A DNA stretch of 64,000 nt from Fodinibius salipaludis (GTDB taxonomy: Bacteria > Bacteroidota > Rhodothermia > Balneolales > Balneolaceae): NCBI RefSeq assembly GCF_002287075.1, contig NZ_NSKE01000007.1, forward strand, positions 1 to 64,000. The letters are read 5' to 3'. Shown here piece after piece: positions 9,483 to 18,326 of the stretch; the first letter of the stretch is position 1, and each line of letters starts with the position of its first letter. Made by a program: the position numbers and the translations under genes. The notes beneath the pieces are model-generated. The model was given only the letters and a program-made list of their open reading frames with translations. It did no database searches and was not told where the DNA came from.

Positions 9483-9753
9483 TGCTTTTAAAAAACAACA
9501 ACGCTGATGTCATCTTGAGCAAAGTGAGCATAGCGAACGGAGTCGAAAGATCTCCAAGAGTTAGCTCGAAGGTGATTAATAGATGATTCTTTAGATCCTA
9601 CGCACACCTACGCCAGAGCTAGTCCTACGAAGTTTTAACATAGTAGGGGCTCCGGTGCACCTTACGAACCATGGCTGGAGATTCCTCGATTCCGCTACGC
9701 TTCACTCGGAATGACATTGCTTTTTAAGGAAGGAGTTCTTCATACAAATCCTT
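9483..9753. repeat. Dispersed repeat, copy 2, joined to the 3' end of the GIY-YIG gene
   Basis: It runs from AAAAAACAACAACGCTGATG through GAGTCGAAAGATCTCC, the 8375-8460-like block (9596-9682) and the TCGATTCCGCTACGCTTCAC motif. It ends inside the last codons of the GIY-YIG gene. Copy 3 (10062-10264) is a direct repeat of it with about 70 bp missing in the middle. Confidence 0.85.
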
Positions 9754-10017
9754 CCATTCTGGATTTATTCGTTGAATAAGAACCTCTTTCTTCTTGCGGG
9801 TCCATCGCTTAATTTGCTTTTCCCGATCAATAGCATCTTGTGGATAATTGTATTCTTCTACGTAGATCAACTTTGTACAATTGTAACGTTTGGTGAACCC
9901 TTCTATTAATTGCTTCTTGTGCTGCCAGCCTCGTTTGATAATGTCGCCGGTCACACCGGTATAAAGAACCGTATGGTGGACATTAGTCATTATATATACG
10001 TGATATGTTTTAACCAT
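9724..10017 (-). CDS. Small GIY-YIG nuclease, single domain, between repeat copies
   Basis: 97 residues consisting of one GIY-YIG domain: HVYIM at 6-10, YTGVT at 19-23, the catalytic Arg29 (IIKRGW) and Glu66 (DREKQIKRW), with a conserved end INPEWKDLYEELLP. The active-site residues are in place, so it could be a functional endonuclease. It lies exactly between two direct copies of a dispersed repeat, and its last codons are part of the repeat. That is the pattern expected of a mobile unit or its helper. Its host function is unknown. A second GIY-YIG gene of the same subfamily but with different flanking hairpins lies at 58950-59249. Confidence 0.88.
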   Translation of the reverse strand: MVKTYHVYIMTNVHHTVLYTGVTGDIIKRGWQHKKQLIEGFTKRYNCTKLIYVEEYNYPQDAIDREKQIKRWTRKKKEVLIQRINPEWKDLYEELLP

Positions 10018-10061
10018 AAGAAAGTAAGACCCTTTCGCCTACTATTTCTTACGGTTTTATT

Positions 10062-10264
10062 AAAAAACAACAACGCTGATGTCATCTTGAGCAAAGTGAG
10101 CATAGCGAACGGAGTCGAAAGATCTCCAAGAGTTAGCTCGAAGATGATTGAGAGATGATCCTTTAGATTCTACGCGACCCTCGTGGCAGGAGATTCCTCG
10201 ATTCCGCTGCGCTTCACTCGGAATGACATTGCTTTTTAAGGAAGGAGATCTTCATACAAATCCC
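10062..10264. repeat. Dispersed repeat, copy 3, carrying a relic of another GIY-YIG gene end
   Basis: A direct repeat of 9483-9753 with an internal deletion. Its right end (10234-10264) encodes, on the minus strand, RDLYEDLLP followed by a stop, nearly the same as the last residues of the neighbouring GIY-YIG protein (DLYEELLP). This copy therefore descends from a unit that once contained the gene. Confidence 0.8.
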
Positions 10265-10327
10265 GCCAGCAAAGACAATCCAAATAGCTATAGTTGTTTT
10301 AAAAGGCTTCTTACCACCTGTGTAAAT

Positions 10328-10488
10328 GCCCTTATAATAACAATATAATTGCCCTTACTATGCCAATAACACTCTCCTTATAATGCCAATGTCATTGCCC
10401 TTACTATGCTAAAGAGACTGTCCTTATAATGCCAATGTCATTGCCCTTACTATGCTAAAGAGACTGTCCTTATAATGCCGAACAAAAA
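10328..10488. repeat. Seven tandem 23-bp units
   Basis: Units begin at 10328, 10351, 10374, 10397, 10420, 10443 and 10466, each exactly 23 bp and sharing the core CCTTAYWATGCC. Odd and even units alternate, giving a 46-bp higher-order period; units 4 and 6 are identical. There are no spacers, so this is not a CRISPR array. Half of the units contain TATAAT. It may be a minisatellite or a protein-binding iteron array. Confidence 0.9.
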
Positions 10489-10577
10489 AGATCACTTAAC
10501 TGACTCAACTGCTCCACCCCTACAAACAACAAAACCCGCCGGATTGCTTCGGCAGGTTTATATATCGAAATAAAAAA

Positions 10578-10601
10578 AGCCGCCCCGAAAACGAGGCGGC
10601 T
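10578..10601 (-). terminator. Intrinsic terminator of the second SusCD operon
   Basis: AGCCGCC/GGCGGCT stem with a 10-nt loop, followed on the minus strand by seven T. It is 27 bp after the susD stop. A weaker hairpin (AACCcGCCG...CGGCaGGTT, 10533-10558) lies just beyond. Confidence 0.88.
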
Positions 10602-10627
10602 TTAAAATGGCTAAACTTAACTTCCAA

Positions 10628-11998
10628 TTAGTAGCCAGGATTTTGCTCCAAGTTTGGATTTGAATCCATCTCACGCTGGGGTATTGGCCATAACGTCATA
10701 TCTTGGCTAATACCAAACTGATTGGCAGCCATACCTAAACGCTTATAGTCAAACCAACGGTGTCCTTCCTGTGCTAACTCCAAACCACGTTGATACATAA
10801 CTGCATCAATTACTTCCTGATCGGACGTGAAATCTGTTGCAGCATAGTCTGTAGTATATGGACCTCCTGAAGGGTCCTGGTTTTCATAGGCTCTACGCTG
10901 AACCATATTTAGGTCCGAAGCCACACCAGCATAATCAGGCGTGTCCTTCAATCCTTGTGCTTCAGCACGGATGAGATACATCTCCGCAAGACGGATAATG
11001 ATCACATCATCATTACCTTCGAGCTCAAAATACTTTCCGAGCTCAGATTGTCCATCCCCATCAAAATCTTGCAAATTGATGGCTGCTCGTAAATCTTCAC
11101 TGGCAAAAGCCGAAGTATATGATCCTGAAGGGGCATATTCTCTACGCCCACCGTATCCATTTGGTCGAGCAAAGAATGAAAGACTATTATCATCTTCTGA
11201 GGTAAACTCTAACCTGAAAATTGGCTCCGTAGTAGACGGAGTATTTCCAAAGAGACCTTCATAGGTACCGAGTGCAAATTCACCACTATCAATTACTTGA
11301 GTAGCATAATCTTCAGCTACTTCATAATTACCTTGATATAAATGAACTCGAGCTAACAATGCCTTAGCCGTATATCCGGTAGCATTACGAGAGTTTGCAG
11401 AGCCCGTGGCACCTAAGGTGCTTTCAGCCTGTTCCAAATCGGTTACTATCTGATCATAAACGGCAGAAACAGAACTGCGCTCCACAAAGCTTTCCTCACC
11501 CAACGAAGTGGTTGGAGTAGTAATAACAGGCAATCCACCAAAAAAGCGAACGAGTGAATGATAAGCCAAAGCCCGAAGAATTTTTGATTCGGCGACAATC
11601 TGATTTTTTTCAGCATCGCTAAACCCCTCTTCATCTATATCCGGAACATTGGCAATAAGGTTATTTGCAATGTTAATCAAGTTGTAGTACTCGATCCACA
11701 TATCACGCCCTTCGGCATTAGTAGGCAGCATATTATATTGATCAACAGACGCCCAAGAAGGAAATGATCCTGAATGGCCCGCATAATCACCGGCCAATTC
11801 AGTAAATACATAATCGTCCTCAATCACTTCCTGATAGGCAGAATATGCACCGGCAAGGGTAGAATTTGCCCCCTGCTCAGTCGTCAACACCGTCTCCGAC
11901 GGTAAGCTTTGCTGTGGTGTCTGATCGGTCACATCGCACGATGTAGCCACAAACACAACCAGCAATGCAGTTGTTACTTTTTTAAATAAATTCTTCAT
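10628..11998 (-). CDS. SusD/RagB-family outer-membrane lipoprotein (second pair)
   Basis: 456 residues with the lipobox VVFVATSC (Cys21). It has the classic SusD pattern: AKILRALAYHSLVRFFGGLPV near 140-160, TAKALLARVHLYQGNYEVAEDYATQVI (TPR helices) and the C-terminal DVIIIRLAEMYLIRAEA followed by YQRGLELAQEGHRWFDYKRLG. The last two blocks are typical of SusD proteins for glycans. It is 22 bp downstream of a SusC gene that is frameshifted, so if that break is real the lipoprotein has lost its barrel partner. It ends before a strong terminator. The substrate is unknown. Confidence 0.95.
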   Translation of the reverse strand: MKNLFKKVTTALLVVFVATSCDVTDQTPQQSLPSETVLTTEQGANSTLAGAYSAYQEVIEDDYVFTELAGDYAGHSGSFPSWASVDQYNMLPTNAEGRDMWIEYYNLINIANNLIANVPDIDEEGFSDAEKNQIVAESKILRALAYHSLVRFFGGLPVITTPTTSLGEESFVERSSVSAVYDQIVTDLEQAESTLGATGSANSRNATGYTAKALLARVHLYQGNYEVAEDYATQVIDSGEFALGTYEGLFGNTPSTTEPIFRLEFTSEDDNSLSFFARPNGYGGRREYAPSGSYTSAFASEDLRAAINLQDFDGDGQSELGKYFELEGNDDVIIIRLAEMYLIRAEAQGLKDTPDYAGVASDLNMVQRRAYENQDPSGGPYTTDYAATDFTSDQEVIDAVMYQRGLELAQEGHRWFDYKRLGMAANQFGISQDMTLWPIPQREMDSNPNLEQNPGY

Positions 11999-12019
11999 AA
12001 TTATTCCTGTTTATAAATT

Positions 12020-15000
12020 TTAAAGTCCAATATTAATTCCAACCTGAACACTACGCGCATGCGGGTAGCTGAAGAAATCAGTTCCCAGTGCAGTGTTGCT
12101 ACCATCAAAGGTATTAATCTCAGGATCTAAGCCCGGATAATCGGTCACAGTAAAGATGTTCTGCCCCGTTGCATAAATACGCAGACTTCGGAGCCCAAAT
12201 TGCTCCAAGTGATCGGCCGTAAAATTATAAGCCACCGTCAAGTTTTTAAGTCGCATATATGATCCATCATACATCATAAAGTCGGACTCACGCGTGTTTT
12301 GATTGCTATCGAACCAAGAGGAACGGGGAACATTCGTATCCGTATTTTCTGGTGTCCAGCGATCTTTTGCACGATCCCATGAATTGTAAGCATACCCATA
12401 GTGGCCATAGAAACCCTGTGCATTGTTAAATATCTCGTTTCCATAACTGAACTGCAGGAATGCACTCAGTTCAAACCCTTTGTAGTTCAACTTGTTCGTC
12501 AAACCCCCGGTAAAGTCAGGCTGAGCCGAACCAATCACTTTTTGATCCTCTGAGTTCACCACGCCATCATCGTTGATGTCAACAAATTTAATATCACCAG
12601 GTCGTGCACTTCCAGCATCATAACCAGCATTATCTAACTCTTCCTGGGTATTCCAGAGTCCATCAGACACATAGCCGTAGAATGCACCCAATGGCTCACC
12701 TACCGCAACGCGATTGGCAAAACCAGACGCAAAAGGCTGATCCTGATACAGCGCCGTTACTTCATTCCTATTATGTGAGATGTTGAAATCAGTGGTCCAG
12801 GAGAAATCCTGGGTTTGAACATTAATAGAATTAATCGCTAACTCTAGCCCTTTGTTTTCAATAGAACCAATGTTACTGTCAAATCCAGTAAAACCAGTTG
12901 ATGCCGGTACAGGTCGGTTCAACAAGAGATCATCCGTTTGTTTGATGTATCCATCAATTGTTACTGTGAGACGCTCCTCAAGAACGGCAAGGTCGATACC
13001 TGCATTATACTGGGTAGTTTCCTCCCAACGCAGGTCAGGATTAGCTAACTGATTTGGTGCCAATGCCGGCGTACCTGAATAGCTTTCCACCCCATATAAC
13101 GCTTGGTATGAGAAGTTACCAATACTTTGATTACCTGTGATACCCGCACTTAATCGTACCTTCAGGTTATCAATCGCATCAACATCGCTCATGAAGTCTT
13201 CATTGGTCACTCTCCAAGCAACCGATGCAGATGGAAAGAATCCATACTCATTATCTTTACTGAATCGTGAAGAACCATCAACACGACCCGTCAAAGTAAC
13301 CAAGTAACGATCGTCGTAGTCGTAATTTGCACGAGCAGTATATGACTCAAGTCCATTAGTTGTTACTAAAGAACCACCGGTTGTAGTAGCAGCATTATTG
13401 ATAGTTGTCAAATCATCACTTGGATAAAACTGGCCATCAGCAAATGTCCGTTCAAATTTTGTTTCCTGATAACTTACCACACCAAGAGCGTTCAGGCTAT
13501 GTGCCCCAAAATCATTGGTATAAGCAAGTCGAAGTTCAGTCAACCATGTTTGTTCTAACCCAATACTATAGAAACCACTGCCCGAGGGAGATCCCTGGTT
13601 TGTAAAACTTGGTGAGTAGGTTTCCTCATTAAGATCATAGCGATCTATACCTGCAGTACCAGTCACGGAAAGATTGTCGGTCAGGTCATAACTGGCTTCC
13701 ACATTACCAATAAAACGCGTACGCAATGCATCATTAGTTACCTGTGCTGCTGAAACAGGGTTAGAGAATGAACCAACATTGGAGGTATATTCTCCGCTTT
13801 CTGATCTAACAGGGGCAGTTGGATAAGCAAGTATAGCATTTGTTAAAACACCATAAATATTATTGTCATTTTCCAAGCGCTCCGTAGTAGAACGACTATA
13901 CGAAACACGAGAGTTAATATCGGCTCTTTCGTTGATCTGGTGTTCGAGATTCATCCGACCGCTCAAGCGTTCAAAGCCGGCATTTTCCATGATCCCGTCT
14001 TCATTGAAATAATTCCCAGATAAGAAGTATTGGGTAGTTTCATCTCCACCTTGTGCCGATATATTGAACTCATCGGTAATCCCCGTGTTGAAGACCTTAT
14101 CTTGCCAATCAGTAGTCGGTGCTTCTGAAGGATTAGCCCCATATTGGTCTAATGCACTAATTCCTGAGTAACGTCCAACAGTTCCTATTGAAGGTGCTAA
14201 TGGAGCAATTGTATTTTGAAAAAAGCCTTGTACTGCATTATAACGGTCTTCATAAGATCCCCAATTCCCATATGGATCTTGAACTACAGTAACTTGCTGA
14301 CCAAAAAGTGATGAGGCAATACTATTAATATCACCATACATCCCGTCAACATACATCTCTACAAATTCAGGACCACTTAACATATCAAGCTCATTGTTGA
14401 ATTCCTTTACGCCGTGACTATAGCCGAAATCAATCTGGGTATCACCGGCAGAGCCGTCTTTAGTGGTAATAAGAACAACACCATTCGCCCCACGAGCACC
14501 ATAAATGGCCGTCGCTGAGGCATCCTTTAAGACCTCAATGGATTTAATATCCTGCGGATTTACCGTAGACAGACCATTCAGACCTTGGTTACCTACGCCA
14601 ACAGCAGAATTACTGGAATTAGAGACGGGAACACCGTCAATAACATAGAGCGGTTCGTTAGATGCGTTAATAGAAGTAGATCCTCGAACACGCACTTTAA
14701 TACCACCACCAGGTGTTCCAGAGTTTTGTACAATGTTAACACCAGCAGCACGTCCCTGGAGGAGTGAGTTGGCATTAGAAGAAGAAACATCATCAAAATC
14801 TTCTGAACTAACAGATGTAATTGAACTGGTCAGGTTTCCTCGTTCTACCTGCTCACCGTAACCGGTAACAACAACGTCCCCTAACTGGGCAACGTCAGAT
14901 TGCAGTTCAACATCGATTGTAGATCGACCTTCAATTGCTATTTCTTGTTTTACATAACCAACGTAAGTGTACCGTCAGAGGGGGCGTCAATTTCATACGT

Positions 15001-15183
15001 CCCGTCCTGTCCGGTAGCGGTTCCCCGCTGGGTTCCTTGTAACATAACTGTAACTCCCGGCAGAGGTTCACCGTCTGCAGCATCCACAACGGTACCAGAA
15101 ACGGTAACGTCTTGTGCAAATGCCGAGGTGGCAAACATCAAACCGAAAGTACATACTAATAGAGATAGTACCTTCAACTTCAT
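12020..15183 (-). pseudogene. SusC/RagA-family TonB-linked transporter, interrupted by a frameshift near 14960
   Basis: The N-terminal frame (15183 to 14950) gives a signal peptide ending in SAFA-Q, then the carboxypeptidase-like domain VSGTVVDAADGEPLPGVTVML, and stops at GTLTLVM. The remainder, from VGYVKQEIAIEG through the plug (LGDVVVTGYG, LLQGRAAGVNI, YVIDGVPVSNSS) and barrel to VQVGINIGL, lies in another frame and is open for over 2.9 kb. Joining the frames gives about 1050 residues, normal for SusC. The break is at about 14960-14966 in a non-homopolymer stretch and deletes part of the expected F-x-Y-VGY linker. All other family features are preserved, so the event is recent or an assembly error. 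Confidence 0.85.
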
Positions 15184-15579
15184 AATTAGAGATAGTTTTA
15201 GTTTAGATTAATACCCCTTAATGTTATGCTAACTTGGGCTATCTAAGAATAAACTAGATTAACCAACGTTATACATACAATGAAGAGATGTTATTTATGG
15301 GTTAAGCCTTCGGTGCAGTACGCAACGAATAGCCTAATTTCTTCGAAAAAAGAGTTGTCTAAGAGCAATTCCTAAAATTTGATTAATAGCCGTAATAAGA
15401 TTTGACAGAGCAACAATTGTGATATAAGCCGAATGTATTTTACCACAGCCCGTCAATGCCGTCGGGAACTATAAGAATTCCCTAGTCGCTTGTCAACTAA
15501 AAGTTTCGAAAAAATATTTTTTTTTAAAAAGTGATTTTTTAAAACACTAGTAACAAAGGGTAATATAATCGGTATACGG
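15184..15579. other. Divergent intergenic region between susC and the GWxTD gene
   Basis: About 400 bp that must contain promoters for the minus-strand susC-susD operon and the plus-strand lipoprotein gene. AT-rich, no ORF, no clear palindrome. Confidence 0.5.
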
Positions 15580-17001
15580 ATGCGAACGCTTTTACTTTTC
15601 TTTACGTGTTTATTTGCTGCCCAGCTCATTAGCTGCAGCAGCAGTAAAATGGATAACGTCCAACGCGGCATAGACTATAACTACAAATCGGGCTATCCTG
15701 AGTTCAGATCGAGTGTTTTTGGATTTGTCGAGGAGAATGAGGGGCCCGTACTCGAAATTACGACGGATATTGTCAAGGGGAGTTTGGTGTACGGCAGTAA
15801 GGGGGAAACGGACTCACTTTCGGCGGATGTGGCGGTAGATATTCAAATAACGGATCTTAACGGAGAGCAAAATATTGGTTCCAAGCGTATTACCCGGCAA
15901 GTCGTAACAGGTGATGAATCAATCACACACAGCCGGGAGGTTCTTAGCATTCCCTACCAGCTACAGGTGAAGCCGGGCAACTATGAAGTTTCTGTGACCG
16001 TACGGGATCTCAATTCAAAACAAAAGCTCACCCAAACCAGTAAAGCCTATATCCCGGGTGCAAAACAGAATGACTATACGCTCAGCGAGGTTCAGCTATT
16101 CGGCAAAGAAAATGGCGATAATACGTGGTCGCAGATATCGGGCTATCATGTGTCTAATGCGATAGATTCCCTTCGGTTTGTTTTTCAAGTTATCAGTCCC
16201 CAGCCAGATACTCCGCTAACCCTTGATACCCGCCTGGTGTCTTTCGCTTCGGATACCGGACTTCCTCGAGCTATAACGCGCAATAATTACAGCTCTTCAT
16301 CAATTGAATACAAGGGCATCGATTTTGATCAAACAACGGAAATTCAGTCTACCCGTCGCGTTCTTTCTGACTATGGCAGTGTATTTGTGGAGTATAAATT
16401 TGCTAATCAAAACCGGGGAAACTACCGTTTTGAGGTTACTGCTGCTAAAGAGAATGATAATGATGAAGAAATCTTTAAGGGGCGCTCGTTTGGAATAAAA
16501 AGCAAGAACTTTCCCGCCGTGGAGAGCGTGCGAGAATTGGCTCGTCCCCTCTATTACCTGATGGGCCGTGGTGATCACGAAGAGCTGATGGCCATTTCTG
16601 ACACGGATTCACTGAAGCAGGCGATGGACCGTTTCTGGCTAAAGAATATTGGGAATAAAAGGGAGGCACAACAGGTTATTGAGCAGTATTACACCCGTGT
16701 TGAAGAAGCCAACAAACGATTTTCAAATTTTAAGGAGGGCTGGAAAACGGATCGGGGAATGGTTTATATTCTTTTCGGGGAACCTTTTCATACCCGGGAC
16801 CGTCTCCGCCAATTGGTTTGGTATTATTCTTATAATACGGAGGATCCGCGATATCGCTTCTTTTTTGAGCAGCCAAAACTCAATAATCAGTTCTTTCCTT
16901 TTGACCACTACGTGCTTAACCGTAATAACAATTACTACAATATTGTGTATACCCAGCGGGGCTTATGGCTAAACGGACAGATATTGCAGCGGCAAATTTA
17001 G
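15580..17001 (+). CDS. GWxTD-domain lipoprotein
   Basis: 473 residues. The signal peptide ends in LFAAQLISC (Cys19), so it is a lipoprotein. The middle part is beta-sandwich-like and the C-terminal third carries the family signature: GWKTD at 387-391, followed by RGMVYILFGEPF and WYYSYNTEDPRYRFFFEQ. GWxTD proteins are almost confined to Bacteroidota and relatives and their biochemical role is not established. It stands alone on the plus strand, with divergent susC upstream and repeats downstream. No partner gene suggests a function. Confidence 0.85.
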   Translation: MRTLLLFFTCLFAAQLISCSSSKMDNVQRGIDYNYKSGYPEFRSSVFGFVEENEGPVLEITTDIVKGSLVYGSKGETDSLSADVAVDIQITDLNGEQNIGSKRITRQVVTGDESITHSREVLSIPYQLQVKPGNYEVSVTVRDLNSKQKLTQTSKAYIPGAKQNDYTLSEVQLFGKENGDNTWSQISGYHVSNAIDSLRFVFQVISPQPDTPLTLDTRLVSFASDTGLPRAITRNNYSSSSIEYKGIDFDQTTEIQSTRRVLSDYGSVFVEYKFANQNRGNYRFEVTAAKENDNDEEIFKGRSFGIKSKNFPAVESVRELARPLYYLMGRGDHEELMAISDTDSLKQAMDRFWLKNIGNKREAQQVIEQYYTRVEEANKRFSNFKEGWKTDRGMVYILFGEPFHTRDRLRQLVWYYSYNTEDPRYRFFFEQPKLNNQFFPFDHYVLNRNNNYYNIVYTQRGLWLNGQILQRQI

Positions 17002-17010
17002 GGGAATGAG

Positions 17011-17052
17011 TTATAGAGTAACTAAGTGATTAAGTGATAAAGTTACAGAGTG
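17011..17052. repeat. Left arm of a long-range inverted repeat
   Basis: The reverse complement begins ACTCTGTAACTTT, then A, TCACTTAATCACTT. It matches 18274-18301 at 27 of 28 positions in opposite orientation. A degenerate relative (CAGTCACTTTGTTACC and following CACTTAA-type words) lies at 17252-17315. The arms enclose the ParE-type module and hairpin repeats. Confidence 0.7.
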
Positions 17053-17113
17053 TGGGAATAGCTAAATAAGTAGTTACGAATTTTTTATAAGTGGCAAAAT
17101 TCTTTCTGTTGTG

Positions 17114-17158
17114 TTACGAGAGAGTTGTACTCTCGAGTAATCAGGAGTACAACGCCCT
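17114..17158. repeat. Gene-less pair of REP-like hairpins (RAYT family, copy B)
   Basis: The first palindrome (17114-17140) equals that of copy A except for one loop base (TGT for TGC). The second (17143-17158) is a degraded AGGAGTACAACGCCCT. Same order as copy A and as the ends of the RAYT gene. Confidence 0.82.
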
Positions 17159-17536
17159 CTGAACTTAGTTTAGAGCTTAAATACATTATGACGCGGAGCA
17201 TCGTAATGATGATTGAGTAATATTAAGGATTACGCCCAATCGACAACAAAATAACTCAGTCACTTTGTTACCTTGTCACCTCATCACTTAATTCCTCCCT
17301 CACCTAATCACTATCCACCGCTGTCATCCGTCGTCAAACATCCATCAGTCAACCTCAAACAAAAAAAAGCACGGCCCTACGGAGATGCTTCCAAATATCA
17401 ACATTTTAACATTAAGAATTAAAACATAATCGGGAGTGTAATTCCCTCTGGAGGGTCTGGGAAGACAAAGCTTTAAAGCACCCAATACAAGTGCTGGGGG
17501 GGCTGCTGATTGGGGTCAATGGGTGTTTTTTTTAAG
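17159..17536. repeat. Repeat-rich intergenic stretch with a lone REP-like hairpin
   Basis: No gene seen. It holds degenerate CACTTAA-type words (17252-17315) and one more hairpin of the RAYT family at 17432-17446 (GGGAGT-GTA-ATTCCC). Confidence 0.65.
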
Positions 17537-17839
17537 TTAGCTCGGTCGATTTGCAGGGTCTTGCCGGTTATTAAAAAGAAACAATATTTCGACTTGCTGA
17601 CCATCAAACCGGTAGTAAATGGTAATATGCTTATTTAGAACCGCCCGTCGGGCGTTGGTTATGGATGCTTATTTCTGAAAAGCTTCTGGGTACCGAGCTA
17701 TCATACCTACTCGTTTGAGTAGTTCCCCCAAAAAATCATTGGCCGTTTCTCGATTCCACGCCTCTTTAAGATAATTGAGTATCGAATCAACATTCCGGTC
17801 GGCCTCATCCGACCAAACAACGTTATAATCGGTCGGCAT
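17537..17839 (-). pseudogene. ParE/RelE-type toxin with an in-frame TAA at codon 57
   Basis: Starting from the ATG at 17839, which lies inside the last codons of the antitoxin gene, the frame encodes a 100-residue ParE/RelE-like protein: YNVVWSDEADRNVDSILNYL, RETANDFLGELLKRV, YPEAFQK, then TAA (17669-17671). It continues with ARRAVLNKHITIYYRFDGQQVEILFLFNNRQDP to a natural stop. The second half contains the beta-strands and basic residues that form the toxin core, so the 56-residue product should be inactive. Apart from the single stop the frame is complete and well conserved, so the loss is recent or a sequencing error. Confidence 0.8.
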
Positions 17840-18071
17840 GCTTTTTTATAAATTCTTCGTTGGATAGCGTTCGTCCGTTTTCAACATCATCCATTCCTCG
17901 TTTGATGCCCGCTTTTTCAACCTCGGAGATCTCATTCCACCAGTCTTTGCCTTCTGATCCTTCCTTAAGCATACTTACATTTTCGATCATGGCCTGATCT
18001 TCAAGTTGGATAATCCAATTGATCAACTCTTTTTTATTGGCTGTTGTAGCACCCATAATAAATTTCTCCAA
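17823..18071 (-). CDS. Antitoxin of a ParE/RelE-type toxin-antitoxin pair
   Basis: 82 residues. It resembles the short acidic antitoxins that precede ParE toxins in Bacteroidota: KKELINWIIQLED, then DWWNEISEVEKAGIKRGMDDVENGR (the WW-EIS-EK-I-G-D pattern) and a short tail. The start could be Met1 or Met6. The toxin start codon overlaps its 3' end, indicating translational coupling. Family members bind the operator and the toxin groove. It is intact while its toxin has a nonsense codon. Confidence 0.78.
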   Translation of the reverse strand: MEKFIMGATTANKKELINWIIQLEDQAMIENVSMLKEGSEGKDWWNEISEVEKAGIKRGMDDVENGRTLSNEEFIKKHADRL

Positions 18072-18273
18072 TTAGCATTTATATAAAAATAACGTAAAAA
18101 AAGAACAATCGTATATCTATCGACTTCCCCAACTTAGTTCAAATTTGCAACACTATTCCGCTCAGGATTAAGCTCCCCCTATCGGATAGCTGCAGGTGCT
18201 ATCCGATAGATTTACAAGTACCCTCCTCACCCATGCGATGACAAATTCAGCCATTGGATGGGCACCCGGTCTT

Positions 18274-18308
18274 ACTCTGTAACTTTGTCACTTAATCACT
18301 TCATCACT
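18274..18308. repeat. Right arm of the long-range inverted repeat
   Basis: ACTCTGTAACTTTGTCACTT and following bases match the reverse complement of 17011-17052 and end about 20 bp before the alr stop codon. The distance between the arms is about 1.2 kb. Confidence 0.7.
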
Positions 18309-18326
18309 CCATCACTTAATAACTTC

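Noticed and set aside
9910-10348. Plus-strand ORFs across the first GIY-YIG gene and repeats
   Set aside because: Antisense frames of the GIY-YIG gene and of dispersed repeats.
10328-10488. Possible CRISPR array
   Set aside because: Units of 23 bp are directly adjacent with no spacers, and no cas gene is present.
12020-14695. SusC starting at an internal Met
   Set aside because: The frame is open and conserved upstream to about 14960, and the signal peptide lies in the other frame, so this is a frameshifted full gene.
8885-17839. Genetic code change (stop codon reassignment) to explain the toxin stops
   Set aside because: TAA, TAG and TGA all end normal genes in this window, so reassignment is not supported.
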